Under the pieces are notes generated by a model that was given only the letters and a program-made list of their open reading frames with translations, ran no database searches and was not told the origin of the DNA. A stretch of DNA of 64,000 nucleotides from Providencia rettgeri. GTDB lineage: Bacteria; Pseudomonadota; Gammaproteobacteria; Enterobacterales; Enterobacteriaceae. The DNA is taken from NCBI RefSeq assembly GCF_013702265.1, contig NZ_CP059348.1:682001-746000 (forward strand), written 5' to 3'. A program made the position numbers and the translations under genes. Each line of letters opens with the position of its first letter. Within the stretch, counting starts at the first letter, position 1. Positions 37,866-47,845 of the stretch are shown piece by piece.

Positions 37866-37964
37866 TTTTTGATACTCTGTAGTATCATAATATATAAAAT
37901 ACGACTTTTGAAACTGACTTTAGGCTAGTTTATGGAGGTATCAAATATCTTAATATTTGATACC
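37866..37964. promoter_or_regulatory. res site between tnpR and tnpA
   Basis: Two inverted repeats: GATACTCTGTAGTATC (37871-37886) and the 12-bp arms GGTATCAAATAT / ATATTTGATACC (37937-37964). Placed exactly where resolvase binding and both promoters should be. Confidence 0.7.
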
Positions 37965-38007
37965 TATGTATTTAACAAATATCCAACATTTAGGTAAATT
38001 AAGACGG

Positions 38008-39178
38008 ATGTATAAAAATCGAATTAGTATTTTGACAAAAAGTGAAGTCAATGAGCTATATCAGATCCCTTCATTTAATTCTATTGAGAGGTCTGAGTAT
38101 TTTTCATTAGATGTTAGTCTCAAAAAAGAAATCAATAAAATAGTTAATATAGAAAGTAGAGTTTATCTAATATTGATTATTGGCTATTTCAGGTATAAAC
38201 CCGTACTTCCTGAATTAACCTCAAAAAACGCAAAGAAAGATATAAAATATATAATCCAAACTTATTATAAAAATGAAAGTACTGTGTTAAATATTGATAT
38301 CCCCAAAAGCACAAAGTCTCGTCTAGTTAAACAGATGCTTACGATGCTGGGATTTGAACAACTGACGCCAATAATGAAAATTGAATTAGCTGCACGCCTG
38401 AATGATGTGGCCACAATTAGTATGGAGCCCAAATATATTTTTGATGAGTTCCTCGCTTTCTTGGGGCAAAAACGCATTGCGCTCCCAGCGTATAGTACTA
38501 TTCAGAAACTAGTATCTAATGCATTAAATGTTGAAAGAAAAAGAATACTTAATTTGCTTTCAAAAACAATGAGTAATACGACTGCACAGCAAATAACTGC
38601 TATTTTACATGATGATGGTAGCTTAAATGACATCAGAGGATACCATCGCAGTGCGAGAGATTTTTCAGCATCAGAAATAGAAAATGAATTGATATCTCAT
38701 AATCTAATTCAGAGAATTTATCATGAAATAAAAGACTCCATCAATGTATTAGGTATATCACCTAGAAATATGGAGTACTACGCCACTATAGTTAAACACA
38801 GTTCAACTTTTAAACTTAAACGTCACCCTAAATGGTTGGGGATCCTTTATTTATGCTGTTATTTGTATTTCAGATATAGAGAAATAAATGACAAGATAAT
38901 CACCGCCTTTCGATATTTGGTTAAAAAACACAAAAATGCGGCAGCTGCCTGCGCTAAAATTCGAGCTGCTGAGGAAGTTGAACTGATCAATAAAAAACTT
39001 AAATACGCCAGTGAAATTTTTAAAGTATTTATTGACAGTAGCATTGATGACAATACATCTTTTGGTGAAATACGCCAAAAAGTTTTTTCTCTTATATCGA
39101 GCAATGACATGCATCTTGTTAGTCAATTCTTTAATAACAACAAAATCGATGTTATTGAATACCAATGGCAATATATTG
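38008..39178 (+). pseudogene. tnpA: Tn3-family tnpA, 5' part, split by IS6 composite
   Basis: First 390 residues of a Tn3-type transposase, beginning MYKNRISILTKSEVNELY, which aligns with the start of the TnpA at 31386. It stops being transposase at YQWQYI, where the IS begins. The rest is at 50733-52576. Joining the parts with one copy of the 8-bp duplication gives exactly 1,005 codons including the stop. Low GC suggests an Acinetobacter-like or other AT-rich source. Confidence 0.92.
39171..39178 (+). repeat. 8-bp target duplication, left copy
   Basis: ATATATTG before the IS at 39179; the same 8 bases follow the IS end at 50724 (50725-50732). Confidence 0.95.
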
Positions 39179-39997
39179 GGCACTGTTGCAAATAGAGATT
39201 TGAGTCGATGATGTTCCCTTTAAAAAGTACTTAGAGACCGAAAACCCTGTTGATTAGACACACTTCACCCTGAGGCTGACCATAATAAAATGACGATGCT
39301 TGTCCTTTACGTAGTGCACGCATGACTTCAATACCTTTAATTGTGGCATAAGCCGTCTTCATAGATTTGAATCCTAATGTGGCCCTGATGATCCGCTTTA
39401 GCTTGCCATGATCACATTCAATCACGTTATTTTTATACTTAATCTGCCTGTGCTCAAGGTCTGGTGGACATTTACCTTCCCGTTTTAACCGTGATAAAGC
39501 ACGTCCATATGTGGGTGCTTTATCCGTGTTGATCACTTGTGGAATTTGCCACTTCTTCACATTATTTAAAATTTTTCCAAGAAAACAATATGCTGATTTG
39601 GTATTACGTCTAGAAGAAAGATAAAAATCAATGGTATCGCCACGTTGATCGACTGCACGATACAGATAAGACCATCGTCCATTCACTTTTACATAGGTTT
39701 CATCAATATGCCACGAGCTCAGATCTGTAGGATTACGCCAATACCAGCGTAAACGTTTTTCTATTTCAGGAGCATAACGTTGAACCCAACGGTAAATAGT
39801 CGTGTGATCAACATTCACACCCCGTTCGGCCAGCATTTCCTGCAGTTCACGATAGCTAATGCCATATTTACAATACCAGCGCACAGCCCAAAGAATGATT
39901 TCGCCCTGAAAATGCCGACCATGGAAAGGATTCATATGCTGCACCTTTAGCTAAAACAGTCTTCAGCTTACCATTCGTGGTTATTTGCAACAGTGCC
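39179..39997 (-). mobile_element. IS6-family element (IS1006/IS1008-like), left copy
   Basis: 819 bp, ends GGCACTGTTGCAAATA and its inverse. Same sequence and orientation as 49906-50724. The two form a composite unit. The IS name is from memory of Acinetobacter elements and not verified. Confidence 0.88.
39231..39935 (-). CDS. IS6-family transposase
   Basis: 234-residue DDE transposase starting MNPFHGRHFQGEIILWAVRW. Shows the helix-turn-helix near YRELQEMLAERGVNVDHTT, first Asp in HIDETYVKV, second in VINTDKAPTYG, Glu in NNVIECDHGKLKR. Complete. About 85 percent like IS26 transposase by eye. Proposed to move by cointegrate formation beside existing copies, which explains the composite around it. 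Confidence 0.92.
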   Translation of the reverse strand: MNPFHGRHFQGEIILWAVRWYCKYGISYRELQEMLAERGVNVDHTTIYRWVQRYAPEIEKRLRWYWRNPTDLSSWHIDETYVKVNGRWSYLYRAVDQRGDTIDFYLSSRRNTKSAYCFLGKILNNVKKWQIPQVINTDKAPTYGRALSRLKREGKCPPDLEHRQIKYKNNVIECDHGKLKRIIRATLGFKSMKTAYATIKGIEVMRALRKGQASSFYYGQPQGEVCLINRVFGL

Positions 39998-40732
39998 GCT
40001 GACGCACACCATCGCCCACCGGGTGGGTCGCTATCTGGAACGGCAAGGCCTGCTGGAACGGGATGTCGAAAACAGCTATCTGGCCTCGGATGCGGTGGAT
40101 GACGACCCGATGACACCCCTGCTGGGGCACTCGATCACTTACCGTATCGCTGTCGGTTCACAGGCGGGGCGAAAGGTGTTCACTTTGCAAACTCTGCCGA
40201 CCAGTGGTGATCCGTTCGGTGACGGGATTGGCAAGGTAGCCGGGTCCAGCCTGCACGCCGGCGTGGCGGCCAGGGCCGATGAACGCAAGAAGCTCGAACG
40301 GCTGTGCCGGTACATCAGCCGCCCGGCGGTATCCGAGAAGCGGCTGTCGTTAACACGAGGCGGCAACGTGCGCTACCAGCTCAAGACGCCGTACCGGGAC
40401 GGCACCACGCACGTCATTTTCGAACCATTGGATTTCATTGCAAGGCTGGCCGCCCTGGTACCGAAGCCCAGAGTCAACCTAACCCGCTTCCACGGGGTGT
40501 TCGCACCCAACAGTCGGCACCGGGCGTTGGTCACGCCGGCAAAACGGGGCAGGGGCAACAAGGTCAGGGTGGCTGATGAACCGGCAACACCAGCACAACG
40601 GCGAGCGTCGATGACATGGGCGCAACGGCTCAAGCGTGTTTTCAATATCGACATCGAGACCTGCAGCGGCTGCGGCGGCGCCATGAAAGTCATCGCCTGC
40701 ATTGAAGACCCTATAGTGATCAAGCAGATCCT
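39998..40732 (+). pseudogene. ISCR2 transposase, 3' fragment
   Basis: Identical in sequence to the 3' half of the ISCR2 transposase at 34781-36274 from LTHTIAHRVGRYLERQ to IEDPIVIKQIL. Cut on the left by the IS6 element and on the right by a Tn5393 inverted repeat that begins at 40733. Confidence 0.92.
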
Positions 40733-40813
40733 GGGGTCGTTTGCGGGAGGGGGCGGAATCCTACGCTAAGGCTTTGGCCAGCGATATTCTCCGGTGAGAT
40801 TGATGTGTTCCCA
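40733..40813 (+). repeat. Tn5393 81-bp terminal inverted repeat (tnpA end)
   Basis: Starts GGGGTCGTTTGCGGGAGGGG. Identical to 54983-55063 apart from one base. The ISCR2 sequence it interrupts resumes nowhere nearby. Confidence 0.9.
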
Positions 40814-42290
40814 TCCGAGCGGCGAAACATGGGCCAAGAGATCGGGCGATAGCAGCTTTCCATCGCGTTTCTGGTTTGCAACGACCTCGCCGAGCTTCAT
40901 GGTGTTCCAGAAGATGATGATGGCGGCGAGCAGATTCATGCCGGCGATGCGGTAATGCTGGCCTTCGGCGGAACGGTCGCGGATTTCACCGCGGCGGTGG
41001 AAGCTGATTGCCCGCTTCAGCGCATGATGAGCTTCGCCTTTGTTGAGCCCGATCTGGGCACGCCGTTGGAGTTCGGCATCCAGAATCCAGTCGATCATGA
41101 ACAGGGTGCGCTCGACGCGACCGACTTCCCGCAGGGCTGTCGCGAGCTCGTTCTGCCGCGGATAGGAGGCGAGTTTCCGCAGAATCTGGCTTGGCGCGAC
41201 GGTCCCGGCAGCAATGGTGGCGGCGATGCGCAGGATGTCGGGCCAATTGCGCTCGATCATGGCTTGGTTGACCTTTCCGCCGATCAACGCTCGCAGGTGC
41301 GCCGGGGCGGCCGACGGATTGAACGCGTAGAGCCGTTTGGATGGCAGGTCGCGGATGCGCGGAGCGAACCGGTAGCCGAGAATGGCACATGCGGCAAAGA
41401 CGTGATCGGTGAAGCCGCCCGTGTCGGTGAACTGCTCGCGGATATGGCGTCCAGCATCGTTCATCAGCAGGCCATCGAGGATGTAAGGCGCTTCGCTTGC
41501 CGTTGCAGGAATCACCTGGGTTGCGAACGGCGCATATTGGTCGGAGACGTGGCTATAGGCTTTCAGGCCCGGGGTATTGCCATATTTCGCGTTGACCAGG
41601 TTCATGGCCTCACCTTGCTCTGTAGCGACGAAGAACTGTCCGTCGCTCGAAGCCGACGTGCCCATGCCCCAGAACCGGGCCATGGGTAACGCTGCCTGTG
41701 CCTCGACCACCATGGCCAGCGCCCGGTCATAGGCTTCGCCCTCGACATGCCACCGTCCAATGCGGATCAATTCCCAGAAGGTGTGGGTGTTTGTCGCATC
41801 CGCCATTTTGCGCAAGCCGAGGTTGATCCCTTCCGCCAAGATAACGTTCATTAGCCCGATCCGGTCAGCGCAGGGTGCTCCTGTGCGCAGATGGGTGAAC
41901 GCTTCGGTGAAGCCGGTCGCCGCATCCACCTCCAGCAGGAGATCGGTGATGCGCGTGGGCGGGATCTGCTTGTAGAGATCGAGCACCAGATCTTCGGCGC
42001 CTGTCGGCGCGGCGGCTTCGAGTTTCTCGATATGCAGAACGCCGTTTTCAATCGACCCGCCCGGGATCGTGCCTGCGCGAGCGGCACGGCCAAGCTCGCG
42101 CAACCGCATGTCGAGGCGAGCTTGCCGGTCTGCCAGCCATTCCTCCGGCCGCAATGGCACAGCGAGACGACCGCCTTCCGCGATGGATTGTGCCGGAACG
42201 AGTGCGTGTTTCAGATCGCCATAGCGCCGGGACCTAGTAAGCCAGACATCTCCGGAGCGGAACGCATGGCCTTGTCGCAAATTCTTCAGG
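40766..42290 (-). pseudogene. tnpA: Tn5393 transposase, C-terminal part
   Basis: About 505 residues of a Tn3-family TnpA ending inside the terminal repeat, as in Tn5393. Core motifs: GTSASSDGQFFV (first Asp), ILGYRFAPRIRDL, AQIGLNKGEAHHALKRAI (Glu region) and SPLGWEHINLTGEY. The N-terminal half is gone, replaced by an IS6-family element from about 42291. High GC. Confidence 0.88.
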
Positions 42291-43135
42291 TTAACTCGAT
42301 GTTGACCATGGGGAGAGAAGTTGCCGCTCCTGATATTGCGGAGCGAGCCGATGATTTTGAATACCATTGCCGAAAAGCTGAAGCGCCAGTCGAAGGATGA
42401 TTTCAAGGGCAGGCATTTCGAGGCCTGGCTGATTGTACAGGCGGTTGCCTGGTACTTGCGCTACCCGCTCAGCTATCGTGACTTGGAAGAGATGTTTCGC
42501 GAGCGGGGCTTCGAGGTCGATCATAGCACGATCAACCGCTGGGTATTGGCTTATGCACCTGTCATCGAGAAACGGCTGCGGCAGTTTCGTCGACCCCATT
42601 GCGGCTCGGTCCGGATTGATGAGACCTATGTCAAGATCCGCGGCAAATGGCGCTATCTGTACCGAGCCATCGATAAGCATGGCAATCCGGTGGATTTCCT
42701 GCTGACCGCTAAGCGCGATCTCGACGCTGCCAAGCGGTTCTTCCGAAAGATGCTTAAAGATGAACCCTTGTTGTCGCCGAACAGGATTGGGACGGACGGG
42801 GCCAACACCTTCCCGTCAACGATCAAAACGTCGGTTGATGATGGGCTTCTCCATCCCGATCCCGTGCATTATGTGACCAAACATCTCCAGCAGGGGATTG
42901 AGAGCGACCATTTCCGGGTGAAGAAGAACATGCCGAAGATCGGCGGTTTCCAATCCTTTAACACGGCGCGGCGAACCATCGCGGGTTTCGAGGCGATGCT
43001 GTGGCTGCGGAAGGGCTTTGGCTTTTCAGGCGGCTGGACCGTCAATGACCAGAATGATTTGCTTGCGCGCCTCTTCGGACTGCAAAAGGTTAACAAAGCA
43101 TGAAAATACCGGCCTTGGCTGGGTGATAGCTGCCT
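42291..43135 (+). mobile_element. IS6-family element truncating Tn5393 tnpA and an aac(3) gene
   Basis: Bounded by loss of tnpA identity on the left and loss of AAC(3) identity on the right; I could not see clear inverted ends, so limits are approximate. An IS6-type element is known next to aac(3)-IVa/aph(4)-Ia in other plasmids (I recall ISEc59, unverified). Confidence 0.65.
42351..43103 (+). CDS. IS6-family transposase
   Basis: 250 residues, starting MILNTIAEKLKRQSKDDFKG. The DDE set is visible: RIDETYVKIRGKW, RIGTDGANTFPS, GIESDHFRVKKNM. It has an extra linker between the second Asp and Glu, and its sequence is far from IS26, closer to rhizobial/proteobacterial IS6 members. Appears complete. 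Confidence 0.85.
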   Translation: MILNTIAEKLKRQSKDDFKGRHFEAWLIVQAVAWYLRYPLSYRDLEEMFRERGFEVDHSTINRWVLAYAPVIEKRLRQFRRPHCGSVRIDETYVKIRGKWRYLYRAIDKHGNPVDFLLTAKRDLDAAKRFFRKMLKDEPLLSPNRIGTDGANTFPSTIKTSVDDGLLHPDPVHYVTKHLQQGIESDHFRVKKNMPKIGGFQSFNTARRTIAGFEAMLWLRKGFGFSGGWTVNDQNDLLARLFGLQKVNKA

Positions 43136-43139
43136 CCAA

Positions 43140-43519
43140 AAGTGTTTGCGACACGCCCGGAACAATTCAGCCACTGCACCCATGTTCCGAGTTGGTGTGG
43201 TTTGCGGATCGTATGCCGGCATCTCGTTGCGCAAGATCTGCACCCAATCGGCAGGCACGGGCGGCGATCTCCAATCTGCGGGATCAGTCAGATCACCCGA
43301 GTGCGTGGGCATGACAATCGTGCCCTGGGGACCAACACAATCCAGAAGGGCCTGAATCACTGCGACCGGCCCTCCCGCGACCCAGCCGAGCGAGCTTAGC
43401 GAACTGTGGACGAGAACTGTGCCACCAAGCGTAAGGCCGTTCTCTCGCATTTGCCTTGCTAGGCTCGCGCGAGTTGCTGGCTGAGGCGTTCTCGAAATCA
43501 GCTCTTGTTCGGTCGGCAT
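43140..43519 (-). pseudogene. Truncated aminoglycoside 3-N-acetyltransferase
   Basis: First about 125 residues of an AAC(3): TLGGTVLVHSSLSSLGWVAG (acetyl-CoA site), GPQGTIVMPTHSGDLTDP, TTPTRNMGAVAELFR. Lost its C-terminal half, including the catalytic histidine, to the IS6-family element; the frame then runs on through IS sequence. It starts 5 bases after the aph(4)-Ia stop, so it was the third gene of that operon. Different subfamily from the aac(3)-IVa upstream. Confidence 0.85.
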
Positions 43520-43524
43520 CTACT

Positions 43525-44550
43525 CTATTCCTTTGCCCTCGGACGAGTGCTGGGGCGTCGGTTTCCACTATCGGCGAGTACTTCTACACAGCCATCGGTC
43601 CAGACGGCCGCGCTTCTGCGGGCGATTTGTGTACGCCCGACAGTCCCGGCTCCGGATCGGACGATTGCGTCGCATCGACCCTGCGCCCAAGCTGCATCAT
43701 CGAAATTGCCGTCAACCAAGCTCTGATAGAGTTGGTCAAGACCAATGCGGAGCATATACGCCCGGAGCCGCGGCGATCCTGCAAGCTCCGGATGCCTCCG
43801 CTCGAAGTAGCGCGTCTGCTGCTCCATACAAGCCAACCACGGCCTCCAGAAGAAGATGTTGGCGACCTCGTATTGGGAATCCCCGAACATCGCCTCGCTC
43901 CAGTCAATGACCGCTGTTATGCGGCCATTGTCCGTCAGGACATTGTTGGAGCCGAAATCCGCGTGCACGAGGTGCCGGACTTCGGGGCAGTCCTCGGCCC
44001 AAAGCATCAGCTCATCGAGAGCCTGCGCGACGGACGCACTGACGGTGTCGTCCATCACAGTTTGCCAGTGATACACATGGGGATCAGCAATCGCGCATAT
44101 GAAATCACGCCATGTAGTGTATTGACCGATTCCTTGCGGTCCGAATGGGCCGAACCCGCTCGTCTGGCTAAGATCGGCCGCAGCGATCGCATCCATGGCC
44201 TCCGCGACCGGCTGCAGAACAGCGGGCAGTTCGGTTTCAGGCAGGTCTTGCAACGTGACACCCTGTGCACGGCGGGAGATGCAATAGGTCAGGCTCTCGC
44301 TGAATTCCCCAATGTCAAGCACTTCCGGAATCGGGAGCGCGGCCGATGCAAAGTGCCGATAAACATAACGATCTTTGTAGAAACCATCGGCGCAGCTATT
44401 TACCCGCAGGACATATCCACGCCCTCCTACATCGAAGCTGAAAGCACGAGATTCTTCGCCCTCCGAGAGCTGCATCAGGTCGGAGACGCTGTCGAACTTT
44501 TCGATCAGAAACTTCTCGACAGACGTCGCGGTGAGTTCAGGCTTTTTCAT
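43525..44550 (-). CDS. aph(4)-Ia: Hygromycin B 4-O-phosphotransferase APH(4)-Ia
   Basis: 341 residues, full length, beginning MKKPELTATSVEKFLIEKF, the sequence of the hph marker. Phosphorylates hygromycin B with ATP in the cytoplasm. The kinase-like motifs are HLVHADFGSNNVL (catalytic Asp) and AVIDWSEAMFG (metal-binding Asp). It follows aac(3)-IVa in the same operon, as in the classic E. coli apramycin/hygromycin plasmids of animal origin. Confidence 0.97.
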   Translation of the reverse strand: MKKPELTATSVEKFLIEKFDSVSDLMQLSEGEESRAFSFDVGGRGYVLRVNSCADGFYKDRYVYRHFASAALPIPEVLDIGEFSESLTYCISRRAQGVTLQDLPETELPAVLQPVAEAMDAIAAADLSQTSGFGPFGPQGIGQYTTWRDFICAIADPHVYHWQTVMDDTVSASVAQALDELMLWAEDCPEVRHLVHADFGSNNVLTDNGRITAVIDWSEAMFGDSQYEVANIFFWRPWLACMEQQTRYFERRHPELAGSPRLRAYMLRIGLDQLYQSLVDGNFDDAAWAQGRCDAIVRSGAGTVGRTQIARRSAAVWTDGCVEVLADSGNRRPSTRPRAKE

Positions 44551-44758
44551 ATCTCATTGCCCCCGGACGAGCGTCTGCTCCGCCATTCGCCGTCCGCCGT
44601 GCCAATCGGATCAGCCGTCCAAATGCGGGATTTTCGTTAGTCGGAGGCCAAACGGCATTGAGCGTCAGCATATCATCAGCGAGCTGAAGAAAGACAATCC
44701 CCGATCCGCTCCACGTGTTGCCCCAGCAATCAGCGCGACCTTGCCCCTCCAACGTCAT
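44537..44758 (-). CDS. Possible small ORF between aac(3)-IVa and aph(4)-Ia
   Basis: 73 codons from an ATG 20 bases after the aac(3)-IVa stop, ending 14 bases inside aph(4)-Ia. Composition is protein-like (NTWSGSGIVFLQLADD; VWPPTNENPAFG). It may only serve translational coupling, or be a remnant. No family recognised. Confidence 0.35.
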   Translation of the reverse strand: MTLEGQGRADCWGNTWSGSGIVFLQLADDMLTLNAVWPPTNENPAFGRLIRLARRTANGGADARPGAMRYEKA

Positions 44759-44778
44759 CTCGTTCTCCGCTCATGAGC

Positions 44779-45555
44779 TCAGCCAATCGACTGGCGAGCG
44801 GCATCGCATTCTTCGCATCCCGCCTCTGGCGGATGCAGGAAGATCAACGGATCTCGGCCCAGTTGACCCAGGGCTGTCGCCACAATGTCGCGGGAGCGGA
44901 TCAACCGAGCAAAGGCATGACCGACTGGACCTTCCTTCTGAAGGCTCTTCTCCTTGAGCCACCTGTCCGCCAAGGCAAAGCGCTCACAGCAGTGGTCATT
45001 CTCGAGATAATCGACGCGTACCAACTTGCCATCCTGAAGAATGGTGCAGTGTCTCGGCACCCCATAGGGAACCTTTGCCATCAACTCGGCAAGATGCAGC
45101 GTCGTGTTGGCATCGTGTCCCACGCCGAGGAGAAGTACCTGCCCATCGAGTTCATGGACACGGGCGACCGGGCTTGCAGGCGAGTGAGGTGGCAGGGGCA
45201 ATGGATCAGAGATGATCTGCTCTGCCTGTGGCCCCGCTGCCGCAAAGGCAAATGGATGGGCGCTGCGCTTTACATTTGGCAGGCGCCAGAATGTGTCAGA
45301 GACAACTCCAAGGTCCGGTGTAACGGGCGACGTGGCAGGATCGAACGGCTCGTCGTCCAGACCTGACCACGAGGGCATGACGAGCGTCCCTCCCGGACCC
45401 AGCGCAGCACGCAGGGCCTCGATCAGTCCAAGTGGCCCATCTTCGAGGGGCCGGACGCTACGGAAGGAGCTGTGGACCAGCAGCACACCGCCGGGGGTAA
45501 CCCCAAGGTTGAGAAGCTGACCGATGAGCTCGGCTTTTCGCCATTCGTATTGCAC
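44779..45555 (-). CDS. aac(3)-IVa: Aminoglycoside 3-N-acetyltransferase AAC(3)-IVa
   Basis: 258 residues from a GTG start, giving MQYEWRKAELIGQLLNLG, the known AAC(3)-IVa N-terminus. Acetylates gentamicin, tobramycin and apramycin. Motifs: VLLVHSSFRSVRPL (acetyl-CoA), GTLVMPSWSG, NVKRSAHPFAF (catalytic His) and LLGVGHDANTTLHLAE. Intact. Directly upstream is the IS26 end, which supplies a -35 box. Confidence 0.96.
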   Translation of the reverse strand: MQYEWRKAELIGQLLNLGVTPGGVLLVHSSFRSVRPLEDGPLGLIEALRAALGPGGTLVMPSWSGLDDEPFDPATSPVTPDLGVVSDTFWRLPNVKRSAHPFAFAAAGPQAEQIISDPLPLPPHSPASPVARVHELDGQVLLLGVGHDANTTLHLAELMAKVPYGVPRHCTILQDGKLVRVDYLENDHCCERFALADRWLKEKSLQKEGPVGHAFARLIRSRDIVATALGQLGRDPLIFLHPPEAGCEECDAARQSIG

Positions 45556-45588
45556 GACATTGCACTCCACCGCTGATGACATCAGTCG

Positions 45589-45618
45589 ATCATAGCACGA
45601 TCAACGGCACTGTTGCAA
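45589..45618 (-). promoter_or_regulatory. IS26 hybrid promoter for aac(3)-IVa and aph(4)-Ia
   Basis: On the minus strand TTGCAA (inside the IS26 end) and TATGAT lie 18 bases apart, about 34 bases before the GTG start. Confidence 0.7.
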
Positions 45619-46425
45619 ATAGTCGGTGGTGATAAACTTATCATCCCCTTTTGCTGATGGAGCTGCACATGAACCCATTCAAAGGCCGGCATTTTCAGCG
45701 TGACATCATTCTGTGGGCCGTACGCTGGTACTGCAAATACGGCATCAGTTACCGTGAGCTGCAGGAGATGCTGGCTGAACGCGGAGTGAATGTCGATCAC
45801 TCCACGATTTACCGCTGGGTTCAGCGTTATGCGCCTGAAATGGAAAAACGGCTGCGCTGGTACTGGCGTAACCCTTCCGATCTTTGCCCGTGGCACATGG
45901 ATGAAACCTACGTGAAGGTCAATGGCCGCTGGGCGTATCTGTACCGGGCCGTCGACAGCCGGGGCCGCACTGTCGATTTTTATCTCTCCTCCCGTCGTAA
46001 CAGCAAAGCTGCATACCGGTTTCTGGGTAAAATCCTCAACAACGTGAAGAAGTGGCAGATCCCGCGATTCATCAACACGGATAAAGCGCCCGCCTATGGT
46101 CGCGCGCTTGCTCTGCTCAAACGCGAAGGCCGGTGCCCGTCTGACGTTGAACACCGACAGATTAAGTACCGGAACAACGTGATTGAATGCGATCATGGCA
46201 AACTGAAACGGATAATCGGCGCCACGCTGGGATTTAAATCCATGAAGACGGCTTACGCCACCATCAAAGGTATTGAGGTGATGCGTGCACTACGCAAAGG
46301 CCAGGCCTCAGCATTTTATTATGGTGATCCCCTGGGCGAAATGCGCCTGGTAAGCAGAGTTTTTGAAATGTAAGGCCTTTGAATAAGACAAAAGGCTGCC
46401 TCATCGCTAACTTTGCAACAGTGCC
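45606..46425 (+). mobile_element. IS26, left copy
   Basis: 820 bp, ends GGCACTGTTGCAAA and inverse. Identical to 47833-48652 and in the same orientation. The flanking 8-mers (CGATCAAC left, ATTTTAAG right) differ. Confidence 0.96.
45669..46373 (+). CDS. tnp26: IS26 transposase
   Basis: 234 residues, MNPFKGRHFQRDIILWAVRW at the start; DDE residues in HMDETYVKV, FINTDKAPAYG, NNVIECDHGK. Complete. Confidence 0.97.
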   Translation: MNPFKGRHFQRDIILWAVRWYCKYGISYRELQEMLAERGVNVDHSTIYRWVQRYAPEMEKRLRWYWRNPSDLCPWHMDETYVKVNGRWAYLYRAVDSRGRTVDFYLSSRRNSKAAYRFLGKILNNVKKWQIPRFINTDKAPAYGRALALLKREGRCPSDVEHRQIKYRNNVIECDHGKLKRIIGATLGFKSMKTAYATIKGIEVMRALRKGQASAFYYGDPLGEMRLVSRVFEM

Positions 46426-46814
46426 ATTTTAAGCGTTATGCTAAGCCCAGGAAGCCGCAGGATCTTTTGAACCACAACTGCATTAACGTCCGCTATTCTG
46501 ATACGAGTGGATTGTACGCCTGGGAATTCGAGAAAGATGCTCAGAAATTCAGTCTGAAAGTCAAAGGGCAATATATTGCGAACAGCACGATTCATCAGCT
46601 CGATGCAGCATTAGACGGGCTGGGGATTGCCTATATTCCCGAGTATGTTGCAGATGGATATATCAAAAGCGGCAAGCTGATTGCTGTTCTGACCGAGTGG
46701 TGTCCATATTTTGACGGCTACCATATTTATTATCCTCACCGCCGACAGGATTCTCCTGCGTTTATGGCTTTTCTGCAAGTTTTGCGTGACAGGTACAATA
46801 ATGGAATAAGATAA
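46426..46814 (+). pseudogene. LysR-type regulator, C-terminal fragment
   Basis: About 128 residues of a LysR effector domain ([62 protein letters not shown]). The DNA-binding half was removed by IS26; the ATG within IS26 is not its start. It is typically carried next to aph(3')-Ia in IS26 units. Confidence 0.85.
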
Positions 46815-46950
46815 ATTTATGAGTAAAGGATTATGTCCACGATAAGCACCTGGGTCGATTCCTGGGAGGCGGCCATGAGGGTAGGGAAGCGCCGTCCCGT
46901 CAAGTCAGCGTAATGCTCTGCCAGTGTTACAACCAATTAACCAATTCTGA

Positions 46951-47766
46951 TTAGAAAAACTCATCGAGCATCAAATGAAACTGCAATTTATTCATATCAG
47001 GATTATCAATACCATATTTTTGAAAAAGCCGTTTCTGTAATGAAGGAGAAAACTCACCGAGGCAGTTCCATAGGATGGCAAGATCCTGGTATCGGTCTGC
47101 GATTCCGACTCGTCCAACATCAATACAACCTATTAATTTCCCCTCGTCAAAAATAAGGTTATCAAGTGAGAAATCACCATGAGTGACGACTGAATCCGGT
47201 GAGAATGGCAAAAGCTTATGCATTTCTTTCCAGACTTGTTCAACAGGCCAGCCATTACGCTCGTCATCAAAATCACTCGCATCAACCAAACCGTTATTCA
47301 TTCGTGATTGCGCCTGAGCGAGACGAAATGCGCGATCGCTGTTAAAAGGACAATTACAAACAGGAATCGAATGCAACCGGCGCAGGAACGCTGCCAGCGC
47401 ATCAACAATATTTTCACCTGAATCAGGATATTCTTCTAATACCTGGAATGCTGTTTTCCCGGGGATCGCAGTGGTGAGTAACCATGCATCATCAGGAGTA
47501 CGGATAAAATGCTTGATGGTCGGAAGAGGCATAAATGCCGTCAGCCAGTTTAGTCTGACCATCTCATCTGTAACATCATTGGCAACGCTACCTTTGCCAT
47601 GTTTCAGAAACAACTCTGGCGCATCGGGCTTCCCATACAATCGATAGATTGTCGCACCTGATTGCCCGACATTATCGCGAGCCCATCTATACCCATATAA
47701 ATCAGCATCCAGGTTGGAATTTAATCGCGGCCTCGAGCAAGACGTTTCCCGTTGAATATGGCTCAT
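46951..47766 (-). CDS. aph(3')-Ia: Aminoglycoside 3'-phosphotransferase APH(3')-Ia
   Basis: 271 residues, complete, start MSHIQRETSCSRPRLNSNL as in Tn903/Tn4352. Phosphorylates kanamycin and neomycin. Catalytic loop VVTHGDFSLDNLIF and metal site CIDVGRVGIADRYQD are intact. Bracketed by direct IS26 copies. Confidence 0.98.
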   Translation of the reverse strand: MSHIQRETSCSRPRLNSNLDADLYGYRWARDNVGQSGATIYRLYGKPDAPELFLKHGKGSVANDVTDEMVRLNWLTAFMPLPTIKHFIRTPDDAWLLTTAIPGKTAFQVLEEYPDSGENIVDALAAFLRRLHSIPVCNCPFNSDRAFRLAQAQSRMNNGLVDASDFDDERNGWPVEQVWKEMHKLLPFSPDSVVTHGDFSLDNLIFDEGKLIGCIDVGRVGIADRYQDLAILWNCLGEFSPSLQKRLFQKYGIDNPDMNKLQFHLMLDEFF

Positions 47767-47816
47767 AACACCCCTTGTATTACTGTTTATGTAAGCAGAC
47801 AGTTTTATTGTTCATG

Positions 47817-47845
47817 ATGATATATTTTTATCGGCACTGTTGCAA
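47817..47845 (-). promoter_or_regulatory. IS26 hybrid promoter for aph(3')-Ia
   Basis: On the minus strand TTGCAA (IS26 end) and TATCAT are 17 bases apart, about 50 bases before the ATG. Confidence 0.7.

Noticed and set aside
41760..45520. Many long open frames opposite tnpA, aac(3)-IVa and aph(4)-Ia
   Set aside because: High-GC genes give long shadow frames; the recognised proteins are on the other strand.
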